Part shown: one piece after another, positions 37,701 to 46,205 of the stretch | Layout of the letters: every line of letters starts with the position of its first letter | Numbering within the stretch: the stretch's first letter is position 1 | NCBI GenBank assembly: GCA_013399855.1 | Contig: VXAY01004345.1 | Location: forward strand, 213,282-277,281 | Direction of reading: 5' to 3' | DNA length: 64,000 nucleotides | Source of the DNA: Oxyruncus cristatus | Lineage: Eukaryota > Chordata > Aves > Passeriformes > Cotingidae | Notes under the pieces: model-generated | Seen by the model: the letters and a program-made list of their open reading frames with translations, nothing else | The model's database searches: none | Told to the model about the DNA's origin: nothing | Position numbers and translations under genes: made by a program

Positions 37701-40700
37701 CAGCAAACAGCCACTAACCCAAGTGCAAACCTCAAAACGTGGATTCAGAAAGACAAGGAAGGGACCCACAAGGATCACCTGATGTATTTTGTCAACAACT
37801 CACTTTCTCAGCCCAAGGGGACACACAGGTCCAGCAGCACTCAGAGCACAGGCAGCAGCAGCTCACACTGTCACCGGGAGCCCACTCACCCCTTCCTCCA
37901 AGGAAGAGTTACAGAGATGCTGCTTTACTGCCCAGAATGGCCCCTCTTCACCCACACAGCTGCTACTGCACTTCGACCTGCTCTAAATTCAGTCTGCTGT
38001 GTCAGGGAGCAAGGCCTGCCCTGGGGACACTGGAGAGGTGTGGGTGTTCCTGGAGCATCACCACGTCCCGCAGGCACCGCTCGGCTTCAGCAGCATCAGA
38101 GAAAGTGGCTTCATCTCCTTCAGAGGTTCAGGCTCAGCTCCCCCCTGCAAGCACCAGGGCTTCCCGAGCCCTCCTCACAAGCAAGCCCTGGGTGCTGCAC
38201 AAGACATGGGGGGCTGCTTGGACCTTCCTTTCCAAACCAGCAGCCTCTCAGCCAGGAAGGCAGGCTGATGCTTTCTGTTCCAGCAGGAGGAAAGTGGCCA
38301 CAGGGTGATCTCCAAATCCAAGAAAACTCTTCAGCATAAAAAGTTCAATTCAGTTGGTGAGCAAACCTGAAGGTTCATTCTCTCTGCACAGGCAGGTGTT
38401 AATCACAGCCCACAGGGTCTCTGAAGTGTTCTGTGGCTTATGGTGAACAACAGCACTGAGAGCCAGCATCCTGCAAACCTCCCAGTGACCATCTCTGTGT
38501 ACCCTTTACCGACCAGTCCTGGAGTCAACCGTTCAAGACAGCTTCTCTTTCAGCACTGCCCATATCTGATAATTAAGAATAATGACTTGAAATAATCTTT
38601 AATCTGGTTTACTTTGCTTTCTGAAGCTCACGCTGTAAAATGTCATTGGCACATAATCTGCTATCAGTCCACACAACATGTAAAACTACTTAAGGCTTAA
38701 TGGGTGTGAATGTGAGTTGCTCTGGTTGACAAGAAGGATTGAGTGTGGCACAGGCTGTGAGGCATCTTTATGGTGCTTGGAAAATTCATTGGCTGAAACA
38801 CTCTTGCACAACACGTTTTTTTTTCTAATAGAGCTGTGTTCTCTATGGGGAGAAAGTGGGGTTTATTTTGGGTCTCTGCTGGATGTTGAAGTTCCTCAAA
38901 CGCCACACTGTGGCTCCAACATCTTTGCAATTGCTCAAATAACATAGTGAAACCTGGGTTTGCTTGAAGTCTTGTGTAAATTCTGAAGTAGAAGCCAAAC
39001 ACAACCTTATCTACCAGGGCTTGGGGTGAGTGGGGTGGTAGGGGCTGTGTACAAACCCGCTGCACGAACAAGCTCTGGTGAGATACGGGGTTTGCTCTGC
39101 ACACATCTGGCACCAACAACAAATCAAGCAGAGTATTTTTTCTGTGAACATGTTTGTTTTAACTTTTTCTTATCAACACTGACAGAGCTTGAGAGATCTA
39201 CTGTTTTCCTTCACACTCTAGCACCTGTGGTCACAGATGACTTAAAAAATAAAAACGTTCTCAATAAGTGTTTTGGTATCTAAGAACCATGAGTCAATGT
39301 GTTTTGACAGCTTGGAAATCAGACAGATTCAGTTAGAAATATTATATTTAAGAGGACCTGTGCCTTCTAGGATTTCCTGTGACTGTTGTAGACTTGTGAT
39401 GTGCATTTTGCCCCCAAGCTACCAAAAATGAAATTAAATTGCATTGGTCTGCATTAATGCCACACAATCCATAATGCCATATTTGTGTTAAAATTAAAGG
39501 ACTGATCTAACCCCAGCAGGACCATGGTTGTAACTATCTGTTGTGTTATACAGCAACAAAAAGTTTAGGAAAAAAAGAATAATTGCATGTATTTCCCCCT
39601 GTATGCTTCCTACACTAACAGAGCCTTTCCAGTAAGCTTCTGTCTAACTTTTTTCTCCTTCACCTACTTTATCAAGCGGGATTAAGTGCACACTTTTACA
39701 AAGTAACTCTGAATACCTGCCCCAACAGGCAATCTTTCAATCTTCAACGAAAATTGACATCACCATCATTTAAAAGGAAACCAAAAAGAAAGGGGAGGAA
39801 AAAGAAGAAAACCCAAACCCACAAACCCCGAAATCCCAACCCAGAATAGCCAGTGACACTGAGCCCATTCTGCTTTGTCCAGCCTGGCAGAGGCCCAGCG
39901 TGTTTTGAGGGTGTGCTGGGTTTATTTTGCTAACTTGCCCCAAGGTCAGACCTTGCCTGAATGGACCTACGTGAATCACTCTTTCCGCCTGCTTTCCCAC
40001 TCAGGATTATCGGTGTGCTTGATTACAGTAATTAGCATTAGGGTTTCATTCCAGTATATGCCACCACTACCGTCTCCTGAACCAGCACTTATCCTTCTCT
40101 TTCAGTTATTAAAAATAAAGCCTCAGTGACAGAAGCACTTCAGCAGCAAATATATTTGTGACATATTTGTTAGTTCTTATCTGTAGCTCAGATTAACTGT
40201 AATGTACCAGCACAGCTTCACATGTAACCACCCAGACCTCTCACCTCAGAGCTCCCAAGAATGAGGGAACGACAAAATCGACAAGCAAAATATTTCCTTC
40301 CACTTAAAAAAATCATCCCACTTGAAACACTGTAACAAACTGTGCAACCAGCTGAGGGACAGCTTTCACCACTCAGCTCCACACAGGCAGCCAACGCACC
40401 AAAGGTCAGCACAAATCAGCTGGGGTCCTAGTTTTGGGATTCATCAACACAGAGAGGCTACTTCAGACCTTCTGGGAGCTCTGAACAGAGTGCATAATTT
40501 CCATTTAATAAACTAGCAAACACATAAAAATTACAGGGGAAACCAGGAAAAACCTTATGGAAATCAAAGGGCAAAGCCCTGTGTCCCTTTGCTGGTGTCT
40601 CTGGTCCTTGCCTTCTCCACCAACACATGTGGAGACCCTGGAGAAACCAAACCTGCCTCCCCAGCCCTGGGTCTGGACAGCCCTTCGTGCTCTGCCATCC

Positions 40701-43700
40701 CCTCTCACACAAGAGCAAACCTCACAGGCCACCCCAGCAATTATCACCCGGACCGGGTTCTCTCTGCATTCACAAGGGATCACAGCAACGGACTCGGGCA
40801 TTTGCTGGCTGCCCTGACAGAGTCAACAAAATCACTTTTACTGGAATTCCTTCCTCAGCAGAATTCCTTCTTGAGTATCCTAACCTTTAACAGGACATGT
40901 CTCTGCTCAAATGTAAAAGCTGCTTAAGTTTAAAAGTCAACCTTAACTCAAACAATACCTGGATAATGGATTGCAGACCAATTATTTCTCACCCTTCTTG
41001 TGTTACAGTTCCAAGAAACTCTGAAAATTGCATTTTTGCTGCTCCACTGGAGACCAGCGGGTAAACTGACATTGAGGCCAGCAGACAAAGGAAAAACTGT
41101 ATTAAAATCTCATTTAAAAAATACTGGAATTGGCCCATTTGTCAATTACCTGTTTAGCCAAGTAATTTAGCTAAGATTCCAAAAGCAGCAAGTGCATGGA
41201 TTAGCACTGGCAGAGGTGGGCAGATGACGACACCGACTGCGCCAGGAGCCGGACCAGCGAGTTCAAGTGATTAAACACACTCAGCTCCTCCAGTTACGCT
41301 AATGACTGATTATCTTTTAATCCCAGGCAAGGGGTAGATCAGCTGTGATCCCACACAGAACCACAGCACTCACTGATGTGGTTACAAGCACCAGACTGAG
41401 AACAGCTGAGGGAGTTACTCTGTTCCTGAGCCGTGGCTGCTGGTCAGAGGGAATGGTGTCACTACCTGGTGTACAGTGAGAGCCACAGTGAACCCCCTTT
41501 CCCAACACAGCACCCAGCTGTTGACCTGCTCAGCCAAGGGAAAGCAGCTGTCACCTACCAGAACTTTAATTAAGTCTTAAAACCACTTTCTATCAAGTCA
41601 TTAAGGCCAACTCTAAGCAGATCTCCTGGATCATTCCCTACTTCTATAAATATCCTTAGGAGGAGTAACCATTAATGATGTGATGTACCCACCTGTAACA
41701 GGGGGTATAAAACAAGCTGAGTTTTGCCTCCAGAGCATAGCCTGGGGCTACAATTCCCTTCCCAGCACTGTGCTGACAACACACCAGCATCACCCTGCAG
41801 GCTGTGTACCCCCAAAACCAGCCCAGCAAATTCCATCCCTGCTCATCTGGGTCCTCCTGAAACTACAAGAAGAAACAGGGGATGAAAGGGGAGCTATAGC
41901 ACACCTAACTTTTCATGTGACCACATGAGAGAGGTGCCCTAAGCACACCCTGCTGGATTTGCATTTATCTTTAACAATGAAGAACTCAACAGTCCAACCT
42001 GGACTCATCCAGGGCAGAGCTCTGCACCAGCTGCTCCCAGTCACTGGAGCAATCAGATCTTTACCCCTGGTCACTTAAGACTGACCAAATCAGAGAGGGG
42101 AGGGACCTGTTTTCAAGAAAGAGATCATTGCTTGATATCACGAGCACATTTGAAACAGCTGCAAGGGATGGACTGAGCCCCATCAGCTGCACAGACACAA
42201 CCACCTCACCGGGGGTAAGGGCCACAGCAAACCCTTGTGAGAGAGGCAAGTCCCACTCCAAAGCAGGACTGGGTGATTGTCATGTTCTGTGCTGCCAAGT
42301 CCGTATTTTTTCAACTTTCTCTCTTGACAATACTGTCACAAGCCACTTTTGTGGACCACTCTCAGCCTTCCCTCCTGCCCCATGCCGGGTGCCTCTCCCT
42401 GCCTGGCACTGCTGTGCCTCTCGCCCAGCTCAGTCTGGCAGCTCCTTCCACACCAACTGCATCACTATTTCCCCCTCTAGAAGTGACACTTTGGCTTCAG
42501 GTCCCACAAACGTCCCATTAAGGAACTCTGCCTTCACTGTAACCAGAACCATGACACTTGGGCAGGCCTGGGAGGGGACGCTGCACCCTTCCATGTCCCC
42601 CAGCAGAACATCACTGCTGCAGCTCCTGGGCCAGCGACACACCCCTGCACTGTTACAGCGGGGGAGAGCTCTGGAGCCAAATGGTTTCCTGCAGAAGCTC
42701 AGCAAACAGCAGAGAAAACCAACATAACAATGACTAAAACATTTTTTCCCCAACCCCTGCACAGACAAAGTTGTGTCTTCTAAGCAGGCAGCCAGCCTCC
42801 AGCACCCAGCTCTGAATGTGGGTGGCTTTGGATGCCTCAAATCCCAAACTGAAACCCGATTTCCCAACACAACCAGTCCAGGGAGGATGCTTGCAAAGCT
42901 GTACAGTCCAAACACCTCACAGCACATCGATTCTCAGCCTCCCTTGGGCTCAGGAGTGGGGTGCAAACCCACATCCCTCAGGCAGCCCAGCACACCCAGA
43001 ACTCATCAGCAACTTGGGCTCACAGCTGGATGTGGCACTCCCAGAGTGTGGTCCTGCCTCCCGGCAGAATTTCTGCCTTTCCAAAGATGTTTGCAATTTC
43101 ATGGCATTTTAGTATAAAACAAATAAAATAGAAAGTGAAGAAGAAAGGCACTTCGAGGGAGGCAGAATTCAGCCCAAATCCTCCACAATTCGCAAGAGGC
43201 TCCCTCACTCCTGCACTGAGCCAGCCTGAGCAAGGGGCTGGGGGCTTCCCATCCCATCCCCATAGACAGGGAGCCCCCAGCCCCCTTGCCTGGGTTTCAA
43301 GACAGAAAGAACAGATTTCCTGGGCAATCACAGAATGAGAGGGAATATGGCACCACACCAGCTGTGATCAGTCCTCTGCACAGTAGCAGGGCTGCAGAGA
43401 CTCACCACCAAGTAAAGCCCTGGCTCCCTGGGGAGCCCTCCAGCAGCCCCTTCCTGCATCCCCACGGCCAGGAGCTGCAGCAGAAGCTACTTTTTCCCCA
43501 GTTTTTACATTTTTGGGTACTATTTGCAAAGGAAGTGAGGTTTTTTCTTGTGTTAAGAGACTAGAGCCTAAGCAGAACACCCTACATCTGCATTTACATC
43601 CCAGCAAGTTGTTTATCACCCTCCAGGAACAGCTGTTGGGAGTACAGCAACATCACAGCATCACCTCGCTCTTCAGTGGGAGCAGAACTAAAAAAGGATC

Positions 43701-45304
43701 CAATTTAAAAGGCTGACACATGGAATAACACCCTACAACTTCTTCTTGTGTTACAGCTCCCTGTGAACCATGGCAAGATTGGCCTGATGAGAATCAACCT
43801 CCTCACACCTTGCAGGTTTGCTGAATCAAACAAGGAATTTGGCAGGCCACCTATTTAGGCAGAAGCAGACTTTGTTTTTTCTTGTTTAATATTAAACTAA
43901 TTTTTTTTTTCAAAGTAACAGGAAAACGGGCTCACTCCACTAAGCTGAGATGTTCATTTTCCCGACAGGAACATTTTTACAGTTGCCGAGAGGCGGTTTG
44001 TGACACATCCCATGTTACCAGCGGAGACAGAACTTGCCTTGCCCAGGAGGCAGCGGCTGAGCCCCAAACCCGAGTGCCCCCCTCCCGCACAGCTCCCAGC
44101 TGTGAGCAGTCTCCTGCCCACCCCAGCAGCACAACCAGCCCCGCCAGCTGCTGCTCCCTGCCCTTCCCTCTCTATCTCCTCCTGTTCCTCCTCCAAAACA
44201 GCCCTCGCTGGAGCACTTGGAAAGGGACAGTCCAAAGCAAAACCAGAGACAGAGCTATTTTAACTCAAATACAGACTAAATCTCTTTAAAACATGCTCTC
44301 TTTCATAATTATTTCTTTGAGACTCAGGCTACATGTTTTCTCTTTTCTGTCACAGCTTTGGCAGATGAATGAGAAGATGGCAAACAGCTTGAGTGCGCTA
44401 CACCAATATTTTTAAGTTATAGCTCCTTTCAAAGCCTTTCAATACACTCAGTGTTTGTTCCAGCACTTCACCAGTAGCTGCCCAGGAGAGCTCGGCAATC
44501 CTGCACAGCCCGACACGCCGGGAAGGCAGAGCAGCCTGGGGCACCCAGCCCTTTCCCGGGGCAGCCCGACGGCGATGGAAACCCCCGTGCCCGCAGGAAC
44601 ATGCCCAGCTCAGACACAGCACCTCATCCATCACACAGCCCATCGCACCACCTCGCCGGGCTCCTTCCTGCCCGGGGGAAGGATTGTTTCCACATATATC
44701 TACACACAAAGCCTATTTCGAGCTATCTGCGGAGTCTTAGCAAAGAAGTTTCCAGAATACATCTCTGTGAGGTTAAACACAAGTGTGAGTACACTTACAC
44801 AGTAATTACTACCAGCCCACAGGGACCCCAGCACACTGCAGCCTGTGCGGAGAAACTTCTTGCTGACTTAACTCATGCCTTCCTTAAAAACCCCAACAGC
44901 CTGTGAACTCAGTCCAGGGCACGAATCCAAACCCTCTGAACACTAAAAACTTTGAAAGCGGATCTTGATGAATTAACAACCAAAAAAATAAAGCATGGAG
45001 AATGCTGTAACACCGGGAAAAGCGGCTGAAACAGCGCTGAGCTTGAGGAGAGCGCACTAGGGCGTATATAGACTAATACGAAGCCAAAAAGAGCCCGAGC
45101 GCTGATACCCGCTGGCCCCAGCGGCCCGACCCCGGGTACCACCCGCCGCATCCCCGCCGCCCATCACTTGCGGCCGGTGCCCTCCCCGCTCCGCTGCCCC
45201 TCCGAGCTCACCCTGGAGATGGTCAGCGGGGCGCTGAAGTCTTTGCCGCCCACCAGACGGAACCCCCAGGGCGAAGGGCCGCGCAGCACCACCGAGTGGG
45301 ACAT
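4521..45304 (-). CDS. PDLIM4: PDLIM4 (RIL), PDZ and LIM domain protein 4, complete, seven coding exons
   Basis: Seven minus-strand exons joined at GT-AG junctions give one frame of 330 codons plus TAA. Residues 1-84 are a PDZ domain whose carboxylate-binding loop is PWGFRL (12-17). A variable linker holds the family block [19 protein letters not shown] (about 203-221). Residues 255-305 are one LIM domain with ligands C255, C258, H275, C278, C281, C284, C302 and H305. The tail ends NAKVELV as in mammalian PDLIM4; PDLIM1 and PDLIM3 have different tails. In mammals the protein binds alpha-actinin and actin stress fibres through its PDZ side and the phosphatase PTPN13 through its LIM side, and acts as a cytoskeletal adaptor. 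Intron phases in order are 0, 2, 0, 2, 1, 2. No frameshift, premature stop or missing zinc ligand is seen, so the gene looks functional. Identity rests on remembered family sequences, not on a database search. Confidence 0.97.
4726..5700 (-). other. PDLIM4: PDLIM4 intron 6 (975 bp)
   Basis: Phase 2 intron, from donor GTAAGT at 5700 to acceptor CAG at 4726. Its main content is the 23-bp minisatellite at 5002-5155. The remainder is unique sequence. Confidence 0.93.
5002..5155. repeat. 23-bp perfect minisatellite, about 6.7 copies
   Basis: The unit begins CAGCCGGGCACACACAGG and ends CCTG, 23 bases in all. It repeats head to tail seven times (starts at 5002, 5025, 5048, 5071, 5094, 5117 and 5140). 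The last copy is partial and I see no mismatch between copies, which points to recent expansion or active homogenisation. Because 23 is not a multiple of three and the unit lacks stops, long spurious frames appear on both strands with a 23-residue period; these are not genes. It lies in intron 6, about 280 bases before the terminal exon. Confidence 0.97.
5701..5821 (-). CDS. PDLIM4: PDLIM4 coding exon 6 (pre-LIM segment and first LIM cysteine pair, residues 223-262 plus two bases of codon 263)
   Basis: These 121 bases follow AATTCTTGGCAG and precede GTAAGT, a consensus donor. Codon 223 (Gly) is completed by the first two bases. The peptide is [20 protein letters not shown], then [19 protein letters not shown]. 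The SPRN and PKLG stretches and the [16 protein letters not shown] end match mammalian PDLIM4. C255 and C258 are the first zinc ligands of the LIM domain, so zinc finger 1 is split across exons 6 and 7. The exon is GC-rich compared with its introns. Confidence 0.95.
5822..8820 (-). other. PDLIM4: PDLIM4 intron 5 (2999 bp)
   Basis: Phase 1 intron between exons 5 and 6. It holds a run of 14 T at about 5887-5900 (plus strand), a tiny 9-bp tandem repeat at 6495-6521, and unique sequence. No coding or RNA gene is recognised. Confidence 0.9.
6495..6521. repeat. Short tandem repeat, 9-bp unit CCAGTGCTG x3
   Basis: Three adjacent copies of CCAGTGCTG, the third differing at its last base. It lies in intron 5 and has no obvious role. 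Confidence 0.8.
8821..8978 (-). CDS. PDLIM4: PDLIM4 coding exon 5 (conserved linker block, residues 170-222 plus first base of codon 223)
   Basis: These 158 bases start after TTTAAAACAG and end before GTGAGG. The first base completes S170; then come [20 protein letters not shown] and [20 protein letters not shown], closing with [12 protein letters not shown]. The [12 protein letters not shown] helix and the [17 protein letters not shown] block are hallmarks of PDLIM3/PDLIM4, and the close fit to [19 protein letters not shown] picks out PDLIM4. This is the most conserved part between the PDZ and LIM domains. Skipping it alone would shift the frame and remove the LIM domain. From memory, LIM-lacking splice forms of mammalian PDLIM4 have been described. 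Confidence 0.96.
10884..11045 (-). mobile_element. CR1 LINE 3' fragment (antisense on plus strand)
   Basis: It starts ACAGAATCACAGAATTGTTT and continues through the typical reversed CR1 tail: AGGT-GGGAAAG-CCC, CATCGAGTCCAGCTGTTCACCCCAGCACT, and then the 'GGTGGTGACTCC' segment. The CR1 3' end is at the left edge. Only the tail is present, with no reverse transcriptase. Confidence 0.85.
11085..11163 (+). mobile_element. CR1 LINE 3' fragment (sense), inverted partner of the previous copy
   Basis: The sequence runs from CTTGGCAGTGTTGGGTCAACG to CTAAACGGTTCTAAGATTCCATGA, the end of the same CR1 subfamily in the opposite direction. It matches the reverse complement of 10884-10960 at most positions. 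The two copies therefore form an imperfect inverted repeat with about 75-bp arms and a loop of about 125 bp. Confidence 0.85.
11277..11455 (-). CDS. PDLIM4: PDLIM4 coding exon 4 (linker, residues 111-169 plus two bases of codon 170)
   Basis: These 179 bases are bounded by the acceptor TTCCTCTCTTCCAG and the donor GTAGGA. The peptide starts [20 protein letters not shown] and ends [14 protein letters not shown]. It is rich in Pro, Ser, Gly and Gln and is probably disordered. Conservation with mammals is patchy: the SRR near the start, the PPR core and the LPxQxSxLHxSP end align, the rest is loose. That is normal for this linker. It contributes no domain, but it carries Ser/Pro sites that could be phosphorylated (inference). 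An inverted pair of CR1 fragments begins about 114 bases inside the intron that follows its donor. Confidence 0.93.
16215..16485 (+). mobile_element. CR1 LINE 3' fragment (sense)
   Basis: About 270 bases of CR1 tail. The landmarks are GGGAAGAAATCCTTCCCTGG, GGGTGGGGAGGCCCTGGCAC, CCCCATCCCTGGAAGTGTCC, GGTTGGACGGGGCTTGGAGC, and the terminus TTTAAGGTCCCTCCCAGTCC followed by CATTCTGTGA. It is truncated at its 5' end. Its GC-rich stop-free stretches create spurious frames on both strands. Confidence 0.92.
23363..23455 (+). repeat. Purine-rich low-complexity tract
   Basis: An interrupted A/G tract in intron 3, about 530 bases downstream of the exon 3 donor on the transcribed strand. It would be pyrimidine-rich in the pre-mRNA. 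Confidence 0.6.
23989..24073 (-). CDS. PDLIM4: PDLIM4 coding exon 3 (end of PDZ domain and start of linker, residues 82-110)
   Basis: A short 85-base exon. The acceptor is TTTCCTCCTGCAG and the donor is GTATGG. Its first base completes R82, and 28 codons follow: [20 protein letters not shown] and then INIEPDPQ. This matches the mammalian segment after the PDZ domain (a W-S/P stretch, then K-A-Q-A-H/Y-R-I). The W-S-P motif followed by a DGKA block is shared by PDLIM paralogues. Intron phase after it is 0. The exon is flanked by introns of about 12.5 kb (3' side) and 7.5 kb (5' side), so it cannot be found by open frame alone; the frame closes immediately outside the junctions. Confidence 0.93.
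28560..28587 (+). repeat. Poly(A) run with two G interruptions
   Basis: Seventeen A, then G, seven A, G and three A. On the transcribed minus strand this is a long U tract that forms the polypyrimidine part of a strong cryptic acceptor ending at 28541. Confidence 0.9.
31118..31175 (+). repeat. A/C-rich low-complexity stretch
   Basis: Runs of A separated by CCC and CC, in intron 2 about 440 bases downstream of the exon 2 donor. A similar stretch occurs at 31795-31862 on the other side of exon 2, where it provides the U-rich tract before the exon 2 acceptor. Confidence 0.75.
31613..31764 (-). CDS. PDLIM4: PDLIM4 coding exon 2 (residues 32-81 plus two bases of codon 82)
   Basis: These 152 bases follow a strong acceptor: a T-rich tract and then CCCCAG, ending at 31765. 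The peptide begins [20 protein letters not shown] and continues through [20 protein letters not shown], the core of the PDZ domain with its GD-ILAINGE strand and MTHLEAQN helix. It ends in the strand LLLSVN. The donor is GTCGGT, which has an unusual C at +3. The two final bases AG join an A from exon 3 to encode R82. The mammalian protein has V-H-A-G-S at the start where this one has I-N-P-G-S. Confidence 0.96.
32345..32437 (+). mobile_element. CR1 LINE 3' fragment (sense), short
   Basis: Reads GCCATGGCAGTGCTGGGGTA, then ACAGTTGGACCTGAGGATCT, TTTCCAACTAAACAATTCC and ATGATTCCATTCT, the end of the same CR1 subfamily as at 11085-11163. Confidence 0.82.
33155..33300 (-). mobile_element. CR1 LINE 3' fragment (antisense)
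   Basis: Starts CATAGAACCCTTGAATGGTT, then TGGGTTGGAAAGGTCCTGAA, CCCCTGCCATGGGTGAGGAC, ACCTTCCACTAGACAGAGTT and GCTCCAAGCCCCATCCAGCC. This is a reversed CR1 tail, truncated at its right end. Confidence 0.88.
34490..34577 (+). mobile_element. CR1 LINE 3' fragment (sense), short
   Basis: Reads GCTGGCCTTGGCAGTGCTGC, then TTAACAGCTGGACTCGATGG, and ends CATTCTGTGATTCTGTGA, the CR1 terminal repeat. The preceding 60 bases may be an older, decayed continuation. Confidence 0.85.
45212..45304 (-). CDS. PDLIM4: PDLIM4 coding exon 1 (residues 1-31, start of PDZ domain)
   Basis: The 93 coding bases run from ATG at 45304 to an AGG codon at 45212, followed by the donor GTGAGC. The peptide opens [20 protein letters not shown], the PDZ beta-A strand and carboxylate-binding loop, closely matching mammalian PDLIM4. 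The start is chosen because it is the first ATG in frame, has a purine (G) at -3, and gives the family's usual N-terminus. The same frame stays open upstream for about 70 codons to 45514 without another in-frame ATG, so any longer N-terminus would need a non-AUG start. The exon lies inside a CpG island. Intron phase after it is 0. Confidence 0.96.
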
Positions 45305-45500
45305 CGCGGCGGGCGCTCCCTGCCCGCGGGCGGCTCCGGCTGCGCTCGCGATCGGCGGCTCCGAGCGCCGGGAACGGGCCGGCCCCGCCTCCCCAACCCG
45401 GCCCGCCCGCAGGGCGTGTCGGGCAGGAGGGATCGCCCCGCCCGGCCCTCGTCGGGGAGAGCTGTAGCGCGATTTACCCGGAGTCCTTCTGTGGGTGGGG
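45305..45500 (-). promoter_or_regulatory. PDLIM4: Probable PDLIM4 5' UTR and core promoter with GC boxes
   Basis: Immediately upstream of the start codon the minus strand has three GC-box (Sp1/KLF-type) motifs. They are GGGCGGGGC at 45435-45443, GGCGGGGCC around 45381-45389, and GCGGGCGGGCC around 45400-45410. No TATA box is seen at a sensible distance, so initiation is probably dispersed. The transcription start cannot be fixed from sequence alone. Confidence 0.6.
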
Positions 45501-45782
45501 TTCGGAGCGACCACTCACAGGAATAAGGTTATAGTACTGTGCTGGTAGTAAAGTTTGCGTTCGGTGTGGTCAAAGCCCCCGCTCACTGCACTTTCATCCT
45601 CCGGAGTGGAAAGAAAATGATGTAATAGGTCGGTAAACGCGTAGTCATGAATGTTTTATTCATCACAGTAAGTCTCTTGAAGGAGAAAGAAGTTCAAGAA
45701 AATAATCAGGTTTCATGTAAAGCCATTTGGGAATCCTTCCTGGTTATTGCCTTGGCAAAAGATAAACCTCCAAGAAAATAAT

Positions 45783-46205
45783 CACAGAATGATCTGGGTT
45801 GGGAGGGACCTTAAATCTCATCTAGTTTCAAAGGCCTTGCCATGGGCAGGGACACCTTCCACTAGCCCAAGTTGCTCCAAGCCCCGTCCAACCTGGCCTC
45901 GGACACTCCCAGGGATGGGGCAGCCACAGCTTCTCTGGGCAACCTGTGCCAGGGCCTCCCCACCCTCACAGCCAAGAATTCCTTCCCAATATCCCATCTC
46001 ACCCTGCCCTCTGGCAGTGGGAAGCCATTCCCCTTGTCCTGTCCCTCCAGGCCCTTGCCCAAAGTCCTCTCCAGCTCTCCTGGAGCCCATTTGGCACAGG
46101 TAGATCTCCCTGGAGCCTTCCCTTCTCCAGGCTGAACAGCCCCAGCTCTCTCATCTGTCACAGCAGAGGTGCTCCAGCCCTCAGAGCATCGTCATGGCCA
46201 TTGCA
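45783..46205 (-). mobile_element. CR1 LINE 3' fragment (antisense), longest in the window
   Basis: About 420 bases. The landmarks are CACAGAATGATCTGGGTTGG, CCATGGGCAGGGACACCTTC, GCTCCAAGCCCCGTCCAACC, CCCAGGGATGGGGCAGCCAC, GCAACCTGTGCCAGGGCCTC, the segment with CTTGTCCTGTCCCTCCAGGC, and CTCCAGGCTGAACAGCCCCA. It lies only about 480 bases upstream of the PDLIM4 start codon and may bound the promoter. Confidence 0.94.

Larger units (their letters stand above)
31765..45211 (-). other. PDLIM4: PDLIM4 intron 1 (13.4 kb)
   Basis: Phase 0 intron with donor GTGAGC and acceptor CCCCAG. It holds three CR1 fragments within 3 kb of exon 2 (32345-32437, 33155-33300 and 34490-34577). An AC/A-rich tract is at 31795-31862 and a purine-rich stretch at 39778-39835. 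The first 200 bases of the intron belong to the CpG island. As the first intron of a CpG-island gene it is the likeliest place for enhancers, but I see no signature I can name. Two stop-poor zones (37739-38339 and 42128-42727) show no coding character. Confidence 0.9.
45010..45500. promoter_or_regulatory. PDLIM4: CpG island over PDLIM4 exon 1
   Basis: CG dinucleotides are dense and unbroken across this stretch, whereas they are rare in the flanking sequence. The island covers exon 1, the start of intron 1 and the likely 5' UTR and promoter. This is what a broadly expressed vertebrate gene start usually looks like. Mammalian PDLIM4 also has a CpG-island promoter, known to be methylated and silenced in some tumours (from memory). 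Boundaries are judged by eye. Confidence 0.85.

Noticed and set aside
37739..38339. Two overlapping plus-strand frames of 189 and 185 codons in intron 1
   Set aside because: Ser/Gln/Pro-rich translations in two frames at once indicate a stop-poor stretch by composition, not a coding exon; no splice borders fit.
42128..42727. 199-codon plus-strand frame in intron 1
   Set aside because: Antisense to the gene, no domain, no conservation clue, biased composition.
45060..45072. TATATA motif just inside intron 1 as an alternative promoter
   Set aside because: An isolated AT motif inside a CpG island with no first exon to follow it; not supportable.
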